A stretch of DNA of 64,000 bases from Bacteroidales bacterium UBA3834 (lineage in GTDB: Bacteria > Bacteroidota > Bacteroidia > Bacteroidales > P3): positions 1-64,000 of the forward strand of contig DGIA01000022.1 in NCBI GenBank assembly GCA_002392965.1, written 5' to 3'. Shown here in pieces: positions 1 through 8,385 of the stretch. Positions within the stretch are counted from its first letter, which is position 1; the number at the start of each line of letters is the position of its first letter. The notes under the pieces were generated by a model. The model had not been told where the DNA came from. It did not search any database and saw nothing but the letters and a program-made list of their open reading frames with translations. The position numbers and the translations under genes are program-made.

Positions 1-380
1 TTGGAGGTGTTTCCATGCCAAACCGAGGAACTTATACAGGTGTTATCGCCAAGTATGTGGATACCGCCTTTATGACGCCGTATGTGCGGAGGGTGACGGA
101 GGACACGACCATCAGGGTCGAGGTGGTGCAGGAGGAGTGGACGAGGGTGCTCTACCCAAACCCCACGTCGGGCCGCGTCACCGTGGTGATGAACGGGCGT
201 CCGCTGCGTGAGCTCTATGTGGCCGGGATGGACGGCATCGCGGAGCCGCTGCCTTTCAGCGCCTTGGGCGACGGCCGCTACGCCGCCGACCTCACCGACC
301 GCCCCGACGGCGCCTATGTCCTGGTGATGATCTCCGACGACAAGCACGCCTACCGCTCCACCGTCATTCTGCAACGGTGA
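1..380 (+). CDS. C-terminal end of a T9SS-secreted protein (5' partial)
   Basis: The frame is open from the window edge, and the ATG at 15 has nothing marking it as a start, so this is most likely the 3' end of a longer gene. The last ~80 residues read as a type A T9SS sorting domain: YPNPTSGRVTV opens it, followed by a strand-rich stretch, an LTDRPDGAYVLVM segment and a basic, hydrophobic end (STVILQR). Such domains direct outer-membrane export through the type IX system and are then cleaved. The function of the passenger part cannot be judged from this window. Confidence 0.75.
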   Translation, partial: GGVSMPNRGTYTGVIAKYVDTAFMTPYVRRVTEDTTIRVEVVQEEWTRVLYPNPTSGRVTVVMNGRPLRELYVAGMDGIAEPLPFSALGDGRYAADLTDRPDGAYVLVMISDDKHAYRSTVILQR

Positions 381-399
381 CACGAAAGGGGAACGAATG

Positions 400-433
400 T
401 AAGCCTATGGTGACAAATGCCGCCATAGGCTTA
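400..433 (+). terminator. Candidate terminator hairpin after the cargo gene
   Basis: TAAGCCTATGG (400-410) pairs perfectly with CCATAGGCTTA (423-433) around a 12-nt loop, 19 bp after the stop at 380. There is no T-tract after the stem, so a classical intrinsic terminator is not certain. It could be a transcript-end stabilising hairpin. Confidence 0.45.
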
Positions 434-458
434 CTTGTGCTTACTGGAGGGGAATAAA

Positions 459-490
459 TTTGCACGGACTAAAAAAAATGCGTATCTTTG
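459..490 (+). promoter_or_regulatory. Bacteroidota-type promoter of lysS
   Basis: TTTG at 459-462 and TATCTTTG at 483-490, separated by 20 bp, match the -33/-7 pattern read by the primary sigma factor of Bacteroidota. The lysS start codon follows 23 bp after the -7 box. Confidence 0.8.
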
Positions 491-513
491 CATTTTAAAA
501 TTTATAATACAAA

Positions 514-2241
514 ATGGCAGAACTTACTGAGCAAGAACAGATACGCCGCAATTCGCTGGCCGAGTTGAAGAAGTTGGGCATCAACCCCTACCCCGCCGCA
601 TTGTACAAAGTGGATGCCGAAGCCGCCGACATCCTGGAGCGCTACCCGAAGGACAACAGCCTGTTCCAGGACATCAGCATCGCCGGCCGCATCATGAGCC
701 GCCGCATCATGGGTGCCGCCTCGTTCGTGGAGCTGCAAGACCACACGGGACGCATACAGCTGTATATCAAGCGTGACGAGATTTGTCCCGACGAGGACAA
801 GACCCTCTACAACACCGTGTTCAAACGCCTGTTGGACATCGGCGACATCATCGGAGTGACGGGTTATGTGTTTGTGACCCAGATGGGAGAGACCAGCATC
901 CACGTGAAGAGCCTGACGGTGCTCAGCAAGAGCCTGCGCCCGCTGCCCATCGTGAAGGAGAAGGACGGAGTGGTGTATGACGCCTTCAGCGACCCCGAGC
1001 TGCGCTACCGCCAGCGCTATGTGGATTTGATTGTCAATCCGCAGGTTCGCGAGACCTTCGTGCAGCGCGCATTGATTGTCAATGAGATGCGCCAGTATTT
1101 CAACGAGCAGGGCTATCTGGAGGTAGATACACCGGTGCTGCAGAGCATCCCCGGCGGTGCCGCCGCAAGGCCTTTCATCACACACCACAACGCGCTGGAC
1201 ATCGACCTCTACCTGCGCATTGCCAACGAGCTGTACCTGAAGCGCTTGATCGTGGGCGGATTCAAGGGAGTGTATGAGTTCAGCCGCAACTTCCGCAACG
1301 AGGGCATGGACCGCACCCACAATCCCGAGTTCACCTGCATGGAGATCTATGTGGCCTACAAGGACTACAACTGGATGATGCGCTTCGTGGAGACGATGCT
1401 CGAGCGCATCGCCATGCGCCTGCACGGCACCACCGAGGTGAAGGTGTGGGGCAACGACATCTCGTTCAAGGCACCGTTCCGCAAGGCCCCGATGGTGGAA
1501 CTCATCAAGGAGGAGACCGGCATCGACGTGAGCGGCATGGACGAGGAGCAGCTGCGTGAAGCCTGCAAGCAACTCGGCGTGGAGACCGACGCCACGATGG
1601 GCAAGGGCAAGCTGATTGACGCCATCTTCGGCGAGAAGTGCGAAGCCAAGCTGATACAACCCACATTTGTAACGGATTACCCCATCGAGATGTCGCCCTT
1701 GTGCAAGCGTCACCGCGACAATCCCGAGCTGACGGAGCGCTTCGAGTTGTTCGTGTGCGGCAAGGAGCTGGCCAACGCCTACAGCGAGCTGAACGACCCG
1801 ATCGACCAGTTGGGCCGCTTCCAGGAGCAACTGCGACTGAGCGAGAAAGGTGACGACGAGGCCATGTTCATCGATATGGACTTCGTGCGCGCCCTCGAAT
1901 ACGGCATGCCGCCGACCAGCGGCATGGGCATCGGCATCGACCGCCTGGTGATGATGATGACTGGCGCCCAGAGCATCCAGGATGTGCTGCTCTTCCCGCA
2001 GATGAAGCCCGAGGTGCACGAGAAGTCGGGCGAGGACGAATCGGCCGACCTTATCGCCCACGGGGTCGATGAGGCCTGGGTGCCCGTGCTGCAAAAGGCT
2101 GGTATCAAGACCTATGAGCAGTTGAAAGCCGCCAACCCCAACAAGCTCTTCAACGACCTGGGCGGCCTGCGCAAGAAGATGAAGCTCGACATCCCCGCCC
2201 TCAAACGGGAACAGTTCGACGAGTGGTTCAGTAAGAATTAA
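514..2241 (+). CDS. lysS: Lysine--tRNA ligase, class II
   Basis: Charges tRNA-Lys with lysine in the cytoplasm. The 575 residues show an N-terminal OB-fold anticodon-binding domain (about 60-150, with [14 protein letters not shown]), class II motif 2 ([15 protein letters not shown], near 260-275) and motif 3 ([12 protein letters not shown], near 470-481). After the catalytic core there is a ~70-residue tail (from about 505) ending in a helical segment; Bacteroidota LysS proteins are usually of this length, against about 500 residues in E. coli. It has its own promoter just upstream. A 530-residue antisense open frame over the same bases is a codon-bias shadow. Confidence 0.97.
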   Translation: MAELTEQEQIRRNSLAELKKLGINPYPAALYKVDAEAADILERYPKDNSLFQDISIAGRIMSRRIMGAASFVELQDHTGRIQLYIKRDEICPDEDKTLYNTVFKRLLDIGDIIGVTGYVFVTQMGETSIHVKSLTVLSKSLRPLPIVKEKDGVVYDAFSDPELRYRQRYVDLIVNPQVRETFVQRALIVNEMRQYFNEQGYLEVDTPVLQSIPGGAAARPFITHHNALDIDLYLRIANELYLKRLIVGGFKGVYEFSRNFRNEGMDRTHNPEFTCMEIYVAYKDYNWMMRFVETMLERIAMRLHGTTEVKVWGNDISFKAPFRKAPMVELIKEETGIDVSGMDEEQLREACKQLGVETDATMGKGKLIDAIFGEKCEAKLIQPTFVTDYPIEMSPLCKRHRDNPELTERFELFVCGKELANAYSELNDPIDQLGRFQEQLRLSEKGDDEAMFIDMDFVRALEYGMPPTSGMGIGIDRLVMMMTGAQSIQDVLLFPQMKPEVHEKSGEDESADLIAHGVDEAWVPVLQKAGIKTYEQLKAANPNKLFNDLGGLRKKMKLDIPALKREQFDEWFSKN

Positions 2242-2262
2242 GCATCGCGTCAGACACCTGCT

Positions 2263-2721
2263 ATGAGAAGAAGCGCAATATTGTCTGTTCTTCCGATAGT
2301 GACACTGCTATTGGTGGGCTGTGAAAGTCATACGGACTACGTTATCCGTGGCACGCTTTATACAGACAGCACTAAGACCGCTGCCATTGCAGGCGACACA
2401 CTGTATTTCCACGAGACGGAATATTTGAACCCAACATATAAAGTATATCTTGGCCATGCTGTCACCAACATTCGAGGGCAGTGGGGTTTCCAATACATTC
2501 ATGGATTGGACAATCCCTATATGACATCGGCAAATGCAAAGATGACAAAGCCAGAAAACCACTTGCTTATTACCCATGGCGGCGATACACTTTATTGGGA
2601 CAATATTTATAGAAAAGATATGATCGAGGTGTGGCCTGGCTGTTGGCAACCACTTTGGAGACATCATTACCCCGATACCACCTCGACCGATAGCACAAAG
2701 TGGGAGGGAATGCTGAGATGA
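2263..2721 (+). CDS. Small lipoprotein of unknown function
   Basis: The 152-residue product starts with a lipoprotein signal peptide: basic MRR, a hydrophobic stretch and the lipobox LLVGC, so Cys20 should be lipidated. The mature part is polar and Thr/Tyr-rich, with no family I recognise. Its stop overlaps the start of the next gene by 4 bp (ATGA at 2718-2721), so the two are probably co-translated and may work together at the outer membrane. It starts 21 bp after lysS and may read through from the lysS promoter. Confidence 0.75.
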   Translation: MRRSAILSVLPIVTLLLVGCESHTDYVIRGTLYTDSTKTAAIAGDTLYFHETEYLNPTYKVYLGHAVTNIRGQWGFQYIHGLDNPYMTSANAKMTKPENHLLITHGGDTLYWDNIYRKDMIEVWPGCWQPLWRHHYPDTTSTDSTKWEGMLR

Positions 2722-3314
2722 AACGGGTTGTCCTAGTGTTGGTCGGACTTTTGTGCCTTGCTCCTGTTTATGCTCAACAACCGGAAGACGGCGTGGCACG
2801 CCACTCGCTGAAAACAAACCTCCTGTCGAGCATTCTTATACCTTCTGGATCATTCTCCTTTGATATCAACTATGAGTACAATATAGCACCTCGTTGGGCT
2901 GCAGCCATGGATTTAGGAAGTGCCTTTAACGGATCCGAATCACAAGCTGTAACAACCCGTGCTATTTTCTTGCAACCGCAGTGCCGCTTCTATTTCAACG
3001 ATCAGCGTCGTGCGGGGGTGATGCCCTTTGTTGGTTTGGGTATCAATCTTGCCCAAATATGGGAGCGTTTCGAATGCTATACGGGTAACGATGGCTGGGA
3101 TATTCACACGGAATCCTACAAAGTCAGCGAACACGCAATTCGTCCATCCATCGTATTCGGTCTCAAGCAGAATATACCTTTTGGTCTCACGATTGAGGAA
3201 ACGGTAGGGATGCTTATAACGGATTACTATCGTCTTCCCAAGACGGTTTTCTATAATCTACTTCCAAACTTTATTACCACCCAGTTCGCCATCCGTATAG
3301 GTTGGGCTTTCTGA
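2718..3314 (+). CDS. Outer-membrane beta-barrel-like protein (resembles DUF3575)
   Basis: Start chosen at 2718 because MKRVVLVLVGLLCLAPVYAQ is a good signal peptide and gives the ATGA overlap with the preceding lipoprotein; the in-frame ATG at 2700 would put six polar residues in front. The 198-residue product begins its mature part with SLKTNLLSS and alternates aromatic and small residues (FSFDINYEYN, MPFVGLGINL), ending in aromatic Phe (IRIGWAF), as outer-membrane barrels do. The resemblance to DUF3575 is by eye only. Probably an envelope protein paired with the upstream lipoprotein. Confidence 0.7.
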   Translation: MKRVVLVLVGLLCLAPVYAQQPEDGVARHSLKTNLLSSILIPSGSFSFDINYEYNIAPRWAAAMDLGSAFNGSESQAVTTRAIFLQPQCRFYFNDQRRAGVMPFVGLGINLAQIWERFECYTGNDGWDIHTESYKVSEHAIRPSIVFGLKQNIPFGLTIEETVGMLITDYYRLPKTVFYNLLPNFITTQFAIRIGWAF

Positions 3315-3336
3315 AAACACAGCATATGGCAAGATT

Positions 3337-3975
3337 ATGATTAAGCAATTCACTTTCAACCATTTCGAGGTCAATTGCTACCTCATCATCGACTCTGACA
3401 GCAAGCAGTGCGCCATCGTGGATCCGGCCTGCGAGGCCTCGTTCGAGGACGCACAGCTGACGCAATACATTGAACAAGAACAGCTGCAAGTGACCCATAT
3501 CCTGCTGACCCACGCCCATGTGGATCACATCGCGGGCTTGCGGCAGGTGTGCGAACACTACGGGTTGCCTGTCACCATGCATGCCGACGGACGGAAACTG
3601 CTGAAACAGGCCGAAGCATACGGCAGCATCATGGGCTTTGCCGTAGATAACATGGGAGACCTGGAAATCAACGAGATTGAAGACAACAACGTGCTCCACG
3701 TTGGCAAAACGGAGGTGGAATGCCGCTATGTTCCGGGGCATTGCCCGGGGAGCATGTGCTTCGTGGTGCCTGACGAGAAGGCCGTCATCACCGGCGACGC
3801 GTTGTTCCACTTCAGCATCGGCCGCACCGACCTGCCGGGCGGCGACTACCCCACCCTCATCGAGAAACTCAAGACCCGCATCCTCACCCTCCCCGACGAC
3901 TACCGCGTGCTTCCCGGTCACGGTATCGCCAGCCAGATTGGCAAAGAAAAGAAGTATAATTCATTTTTAATCTAA
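3337..3975 (+). CDS. MBL-fold metallo-hydrolase (glyoxalase II-like)
   Basis: The 212-residue protein is a complete single-domain metallo-beta-lactamase fold. The dinuclear metal-binding set is visible: T-H59-A-H61-V-D63-H64, His135 in VPGHCPGS, Asp154 in ITGDALF and His195 in VLPGHG. GRTDLPGGD is typical of the glyoxalase II-like/YcbL subgroup. The likely activity is hydrolysis of a thioester or similar ester in the cytoplasm, but the substrate cannot be read from the sequence. It follows the barrel gene by 22 bp. Its stop codon (3973-3975) touches the first repeat of the GxxExxY cassette. Confidence 0.9.
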   Translation: MIKQFTFNHFEVNCYLIIDSDSKQCAIVDPACEASFEDAQLTQYIEQEQLQVTHILLTHAHVDHIAGLRQVCEHYGLPVTMHADGRKLLKQAEAYGSIMGFAVDNMGDLEINEIEDNNVLHVGKTEVECRYVPGHCPGSMCFVVPDEKAVITGDALFHFSIGRTDLPGGDYPTLIEKLKTRILTLPDDYRVLPGHGIASQIGKEKKYNSFLI

Positions 3976-4108
3976 CGGCAAATTACTCGAATTAACTCGA
4001 AAGCCACGTAGGTCTATTAATGCTTATTACTCAAATGATTTCAACGGCGAATTTTGCTAATTCAACTAATTGCTACGCAGGTCAATTAAATGCTTATTAC
4101 TCGAATTT
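3974..4108 (+). repeat. Two tandem ~67-70 bp degenerate repeats upstream of the GxxExxY gene
   Basis: Copy 1 (3974-4042) and copy 2 (4043-4108) both begin AACGGC(A/G)AATT, pass through an AATTA/CTAATT-rich part and share GC(C/T)ACG(C/T)AGGTC, then ATTAA(A)TGCTTATTACTC(A/G)AAT near their ends. Copy 2 ends at the start codon of the GxxExxY gene, and copy 1 starts inside the stop codon of the hydrolase gene. Composition is far more A+T-rich than the flanking genes. An inverted relative lies after the gene at 4535-4582. Confidence 0.75.
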
Positions 4109-4534
4109 ATGGAGTCTCATAATGGCATAGATAGTTTGCTCTACAAGGAGGAATCATATAAAATTATTGGTGCCGCAATGGAGGTGCATCGTTTATTGGG
4201 CTGCGGTTTTGTTGAACCGGTTTACCAAGAGGCACTGGAAAAGGAATTCGCCATAAGAGGCATACCCTACGAACGAGAAAAGGAACTGACGATACGCTAT
4301 AAGGGGAGCACTCTTACAAAAACATTCAGAGTCGATTTCGTGTGCTACAATAAAATAATTCTTGAGCTCAAAGCCGCCAAAGAATTCTCGGACGAACATT
4401 ATGCCCAAATATACAACTATCTTAGAGCAAGTGCTCTGGATTTGGGAATACTGATGAATTTTGGCAACACATCTCTTGAATATGAACGGGTGCCAGCCAG
4501 CAAAAAATGGAGAAAGGATGGGTCGGCAAATTAG
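4109..4534 (+). CDS. GxxExxY family protein (PD-(D/E)xK nuclease-like fold)
   Basis: Start chosen at the ATG at 4109 (141 residues); the longer frame uses TTG and runs into the repeat. The family signature G33-x-x-E36-x-x-Y39 is present. A nuclease-like core is visible with Asp76 (RVDFV), then E86-L-K88 (LELKA), which fits the PD-(D/E)xK pattern, and conserved HYAQIYNYL and LGILMNFG blocks follow. The biochemical role of this family is not established to my knowledge. Base composition is lower in G+C than in neighbouring genes, and the gene is bracketed by related repeats, which suggests a small transferable cassette. Confidence 0.9.
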   Translation: MESHNGIDSLLYKEESYKIIGAAMEVHRLLGCGFVEPVYQEALEKEFAIRGIPYEREKELTIRYKGSTLTKTFRVDFVCYNKIILELKAAKEFSDEHYAQIYNYLRASALDLGILMNFGNTSLEYERVPASKKWRKDGSAN

Positions 4535-4582
4535 AGTAATTAGCCTACAATTTAATTCGTAAAATTAGTATAATTCGCCGTT
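4535..4582 (-). repeat. Inverted copy of the GxxExxY-flanking repeat
   Basis: AATTCGCCGTT at 4572-4582 is the exact reverse complement of AACGGCGAATT at 4043-4053. Further in, the reverse complement (TACTAATTTTACGAATT..., TAGGCTAATTACTC) follows the same order of AATT motifs as the upstream copies. It starts directly after the stop codon of the GxxExxY gene, so the cassette runs about 3974-4582. Confidence 0.7.
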
Positions 4583-4597
4583 TTAATAAGACAAAAC

Positions 4598-5275
4598 ATG
4601 GCAGTAAAGATAGATCCCAGCTGGTACACCGTCCTGCAGCCACAGTTTGAAGCGCCATACTTTGCACAGTTGAAAGAGTTTTTGGTGGCCGAACGCAGCC
4701 AATACACTTGCTACCCCCCGGGAAGTAAGATATTCAACGCCTTCGACACCACTCCTTTTGACAAAGTGAAGGTGGTCATCTTGGGACAGGACCCCTACCA
4801 TGAACCAGGGCAAGCCATGGGGCTTTGTTTTTCTGTCCCTCAAGGAATTGCTGTGCCGCCATCGCTGGTGAACATCATTACCGAAATCAACTCCGACCTC
4901 GGCACCAGCATTCCCAAAACCTGTGGCGACCTCAGCGGATGGGCCGAACAAGGGGTGCTGCTGCTCAACGCCACCCTCACCGTGCGCGCCCATCAGGCCG
5001 GCAGCCACCAGCGTCATGGCTGGGAGACCTTCACAGATGCCGCCATCCAAGCCCTCAGCCAACAACGTACCGGAATTGTATTCCTACTCTGGGGAAGTTA
5101 TGCTATCGCCAAGCGGGCGTTGATAGACCCGTCGAAACATCTCGTCCTTACCGCCCCCCATCCGTCGCCCTTGTCGGCTTACCGCGGCTTCTTCGGCTGC
5201 CACCATTTCAGTCTTGCCAACCAGTACCTGGCTGCCCACGGCGAACAACCCATTGACTGGACCCGCATCCAGTAA
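4598..5275 (+). CDS. ung: Uracil-DNA glycosylase (family 1)
   Basis: Removes uracil from DNA, the first step of base-excision repair of deaminated cytosine or misincorporated dUMP. The 225-residue length fits family 1. The water-activating loop G63-Q-D-P-Y-H68 and the Leu-intercalation/His loop H188-P-S-P-L-S193 are both intact, as is LLLNATLTV. It starts 15 bp after the right-hand repeat of the GxxExxY cassette, so its original promoter may have been displaced. No clear promoter is visible between them. Confidence 0.97.
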   Translation: MAVKIDPSWYTVLQPQFEAPYFAQLKEFLVAERSQYTCYPPGSKIFNAFDTTPFDKVKVVILGQDPYHEPGQAMGLCFSVPQGIAVPPSLVNIITEINSDLGTSIPKTCGDLSGWAEQGVLLLNATLTVRAHQAGSHQRHGWETFTDAAIQALSQQRTGIVFLLWGSYAIAKRALIDPSKHLVLTAPHPSPLSAYRGFFGCHHFSLANQYLAAHGEQPIDWTRIQ

Positions 5276-5313
5276 TTGTTTTCCATCTCCAAATGTTAAA
5301 AAAGCAAAAATAT

Positions 5314-5344
5314 TTTGCTGGTTTGTTTTTGTGTTGTATCTTTG
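5314..5344 (+). promoter_or_regulatory. Promoter of the SPFH/ABC operon
   Basis: TTTG at 5314-5317 and TATCTTTG at 5337-5344 with 19 bp between them. The operon's first start codon is 62 bp downstream, leaving an A-rich leader. Confidence 0.8.
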
Positions 5345-5406
5345 CAATCGGAATGATATGAATTTAATATCACGAAAGAATACATAAACAACTAAAAATA
5401 AACAAC

Positions 5407-6300
5407 ATGGAAAGCAAAGAAATCACAAAGAGAATGACCGTGGTAAACAATGGTTTCCTACATCTCTTGATCAACATTGCCCTGCTGGTGCTGGCATTGT
5501 ACCTGTGCATCAATGCGGGTGAAAACAACCTTGCCTTGGACGGTATTCTCGGAGGCCTGTGCTGGATTCTCTGGGGTCTGCACGTCGGAGGCTTCAAGTT
5601 CATGGTCATCCAACCCAACCACGCGCGCGTACTTACTTTCTTTGGCAAGTATGTCGGCACCGTGCGTGACAACGGCTTCTTCTGGACCAACCCCTTCTAT
5701 GCCCGCAAGAAGATGAGTCTCCGTGCCGACAACATGGATGTGGAGCCTATCAAGGTGAACGACCGCAACGGCAACCCGATCATGATTGGTCTGGTGCTGG
5801 TGTGGAAGGTGGAGGACACCTATCGCGCCTGCTTCGACGTGGAAGCCACAAGTTACACCAGCTTCGTGGCGGTACAGAGCGACTCGGCCCTGCGCAAAGT
5901 GGCCAGTCTTTATGCCTACGACAATCTCGAGGACCAAAACGAGATAACGCTGCGCAACGGCGGCGACGAGATCAACCGCCGTCTGGAGCAGGAAATACGC
6001 AAACACCTGGAAATTGCCGGCATCGAGGTGGTCGAAGCCCGCATCAACTACCTGGCCTACGCCCAGGAGATTGCCAGCGTGATGCTCAAACGGCAGCAGG
6101 CTGAAGCCATCATTGCTGCCCGCGAGAAAATTGTCGAGGGAGCCGTCTCGATGGTCAATATGGCATTGAAGAAGCTGGCTGCCGACAACGTAGTAGATAT
6201 GGACGAGGAACGCAAAGCTGCCATGGTGAGCAACCTGATGGTGGTGCTCTGCGGCGACGAAGGCCCCAGCCCCGTTATTAACACAGGAAGCATCTATTAA
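5407..6300 (+). CDS. SPFH/Band 7 (flotillin-like) membrane protein
   Basis: The 297-residue protein has two hydrophobic segments near the N terminus (about 18-36 and 43-60), followed by an SPFH domain (about 65-240: QPNHARVLTFFGKYVGTVRDNGFFWTN is split here by its aromatic turns) and a helical Ala/Glu-rich stretch (KRQQAEAIIAAREKIVEGA). SPFH proteins form ring-like oligomers that organise membrane microdomains. It is first in an operon with an ABC exporter (3-bp gap to 6303), an RHH protein and a secreted hydrolase. In other Bacteroidota an SPFH gene next to an Arc-type RHH gene is a familiar pair; here the exporter separates them. Confidence 0.9.
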   Translation: MESKEITKRMTVVNNGFLHLLINIALLVLALYLCINAGENNLALDGILGGLCWILWGLHVGGFKFMVIQPNHARVLTFFGKYVGTVRDNGFFWTNPFYARKKMSLRADNMDVEPIKVNDRNGNPIMIGLVLVWKVEDTYRACFDVEATSYTSFVAVQSDSALRKVASLYAYDNLEDQNEITLRNGGDEINRRLEQEIRKHLEIAGIEVVEARINYLAYAQEIASVMLKRQQAEAIIAAREKIVEGAVSMVNMALKKLAADNVVDMDEERKAAMVSNLMVVLCGDEGPSPVINTGSIY

Positions 6301-6302
6301 TC

Positions 6303-7079
6303 ATGGAAGAGATTTTGAAAGCGGAAGGGCTGAGCAAGACCTTCAGCCTGAGCCGCAAACAACAAAAGATAGAGCGGAGCACCGCCAAACGCAAGGTGGC
6401 CGTCGATAACCTCACGTTCAGCGCCTATCAAGGCGAGATTTTTGGACTACTGGGTCCTAACGGCGCCGGCAAAACAACCACCCTGCGTATGCTGAGTACC
6501 CTCATACGCCCCGATAGTGGCGACGCATGGCTGGACGGATGCAGCGTGGTCAGCCAACCTGAAGAAGTACGTGCAAAAATAGGATTTCTCACTTCTGAGT
6601 TAAAACTGGAGGATTTCTTCACCCCCAACTACCTCTTTGACTTTTTCAGCATGCTGCATGGTGTGGAGGAGCAGGAGAAAGAGAAGCGCAAGAAAGAGAT
6701 GTTCGAGCGCTTCGGCATCGACAAGTTTGCCGAGGTGAAGGTGGCCAACTTGAGCACCGGTATGAAGCAGAAGCTCTCACTGGTCATCTCGTTGGTACAC
6801 AACCCAGAGGTCATCATCTTCGATGAACCGACCAACGGCCTCGACGTGTTGACGGCCCGCACCGTGACTGACTACCTGCAGGAACTTCGTTCCGAAGGCA
6901 AAACCATCATCCTCAGCACACATATTTTCAGCTTGGTGGAACGCCTATGCGACCGTGTGGGCATCATCATTGACGGCCGGCTGGTGGCCTGCGGCGACCT
7001 CGACGAGGTGTGTAACGGCATGACCATCGAGAACCGTTTCTTCGAACTGTACAAAGAAGTGAAAGGAGGTCAGGAATGA
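6303..7079 (+). CDS. ABC transporter ATP-binding protein (NatA-like)
   Basis: The 258-residue nucleotide-binding subunit energises an ABC-2 type exporter at the inner membrane. It has Walker A GPNGAGKTT (51-59), signature LSTGM (150-154), Walker B IIFDE (171-175) and H-loop His207. An unusual ~15-residue basic insertion (SRKQQKIERSTAKRK, about 17-31) sits between the first strands, as in some NatA sequences. Its end overlaps the permease start by 4 bp (ATGA at 7076-7079). The substrate (sodium, antibiotic or lipid) cannot be told from the sequence. Confidence 0.92.
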   Translation: MEEILKAEGLSKTFSLSRKQQKIERSTAKRKVAVDNLTFSAYQGEIFGLLGPNGAGKTTTLRMLSTLIRPDSGDAWLDGCSVVSQPEEVRAKIGFLTSELKLEDFFTPNYLFDFFSMLHGVEEQEKEKRKKEMFERFGIDKFAEVKVANLSTGMKQKLSLVISLVHNPEVIIFDEPTNGLDVLTARTVTDYLQELRSEGKTIILSTHIFSLVERLCDRVGIIIDGRLVACGDLDEVCNGMTIENRFFELYKEVKGGQE

Positions 7080-8230
7080 AAAGCAACACGTTAACCATCA
7101 TCAAGAAAGAGTTTGCTCGCTTCTTCGGCGACCGCCAGCTGCTGTTCACCACAGTGATCATGCCGGGCTTGCTTATCTATATTATCTATAGCCTCATGGG
7201 CACCGGCATCCAGAAGATGATTTCCGAGGGCGCCAACGAGGTGGTCACCCTCCAGGTGGAAAATATGCCCGCAAGCATGGCTCCCTTGTTCAACTCCATC
7301 GACAGCAATCTTGTCGTGACAGAGCAGTCCATCACCGACGATGATATCAAAAAACTGGAGGAGAAAGACGTCAACTCCGTGATAATACGTTTTCCCGAGG
7401 ATTTTGACGAGACGATTGCATTAGGGGCCACCTCGGACAGCGTACCGGCCGTGGAGATTTATTACAACAGCACCAACAATGCCGCCAGTCGTGTGCACAT
7501 GGTGGTGAGTACCGTACTCAACAACTACGCCCGCCCCTTCACTGTCAGCGAACTTGACCAGGCCAGCGACGAAAGCATTGGCGCCATGATATGGAGCAAG
7601 ATACTGCCCATGCTCATCATCATGATGCTCTTCAGCGGCGTGATGGCCATTGCTCCCAGCAGCATTGCCGGCGAGAAGGAACGCGGCACCATCGCCACCC
7701 TGTTGGTCACCCCCTTGCGACGCAACGAGTTGGCGCTGGGCAAAATTGTCTCGCTCAGCTGCATCGCCCTGCTTAGCGGCATCTCCAGTTTTATCGGCAT
7801 CGCCCTCTCCCTGCCCAAGATGGTGGGTATGGAAGGCGGAACCGACCTCGGCTTCCACTACACCACCTCCGACTACATCGCGTTGCTGCTGGTCATCTTC
7901 GCCTCGGTGCTCATCATGGCCTCGGCCGTCAGCCTCCTGTCGGCTCTGGCCAAAGACGTGAAGAACGCCGGCACCATGGTGACACCCTTTATGCTGGTGG
8001 TCATGCTGGCCGGACTGCTCCCGATGTTCCAAGACGGGGCTTCCACCAATCTGATAATCTACCTCATACCATTCTACAACAGCATTGAGGTGATGACCGC
8101 CGTCTTCGCCCATGAAATGGATTGGATGCCTGTTATCGTCACCATGACCTCCAACATGGTTTATACCGGCATTGCCGTATGGGCTCTCACACGTATGTTC
8201 AACAGCGAGAAAGTAATGTTCTCACGATGA
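7076..8230 (+). CDS. ABC-2 type transporter permease (NatB-like)
   Basis: The 384-residue integral membrane subunit pairs with the preceding ATPase. One N-terminal transmembrane helix (about 22-42) is followed by a ~130-residue extracytoplasmic domain and then five helices from about 175 onward. The conserved loop IAGEKERGTIATLLVTPLRR (about 200-219) is typical of NatB/YhaP-type permeases. It overlaps both neighbours by 4 bp (ATGA at 7076 and at 8227), which points to strict co-expression with the ATPase and the RHH protein. Confidence 0.92.
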   Translation: MKSNTLTIIKKEFARFFGDRQLLFTTVIMPGLLIYIIYSLMGTGIQKMISEGANEVVTLQVENMPASMAPLFNSIDSNLVVTEQSITDDDIKKLEEKDVNSVIIRFPEDFDETIALGATSDSVPAVEIYYNSTNNAASRVHMVVSTVLNNYARPFTVSELDQASDESIGAMIWSKILPMLIIMMLFSGVMAIAPSSIAGEKERGTIATLLVTPLRRNELALGKIVSLSCIALLSGISSFIGIALSLPKMVGMEGGTDLGFHYTTSDYIALLLVIFASVLIMASAVSLLSALAKDVKNAGTMVTPFMLVVMLAGLLPMFQDGASTNLIIYLIPFYNSIEVMTAVFAHEMDWMPVIVTMTSNMVYTGIAVWALTRMFNSEKVMFSR

Positions 8231-8385
8231 AAAAGAACTTTGCACTACGGATTGACGCTGAGGTCTATGACGCCATTGAGAAATGGGCCACAGACGAATT
8301 CCGCAGTGCCAACGGCCAAATTGAATGGATACTTGCAGAAGCCTTGAAGAAGGCCAAGCGAATGCCCAAAAAGAAAGAAAAATGA
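8227..8385 (+). CDS. Arc-type ribbon-helix-helix DNA-binding protein
   Basis: A 52-residue protein starting at the ATG of the ATGA overlap (8227-8230); the longer open frame from 8122 lies inside the permease gene and is not real upstream. MKKNFALRIDAEVYDAIEKWA gives the ribbon strand and first helix, and SANGQIEWILAEALKKA the second helix of an Arc/MetJ fold; a very basic tail follows. It is probably a dimeric repressor, perhaps of its own operon. It overlaps the hydrolase gene by 4 bp. Confidence 0.85.
   Translation: MKKNFALRIDAEVYDAIEKWATDEFRSANGQIEWILAEALKKAKRMPKKKEK

Noticed and set aside
502..2094. 530-residue open frame antisense to lysS
   Set aside because: It mirrors the lysS codon pattern (His/Leu/Ala-rich, low complexity), has no family features, and lysS is unmistakable on the other strand.
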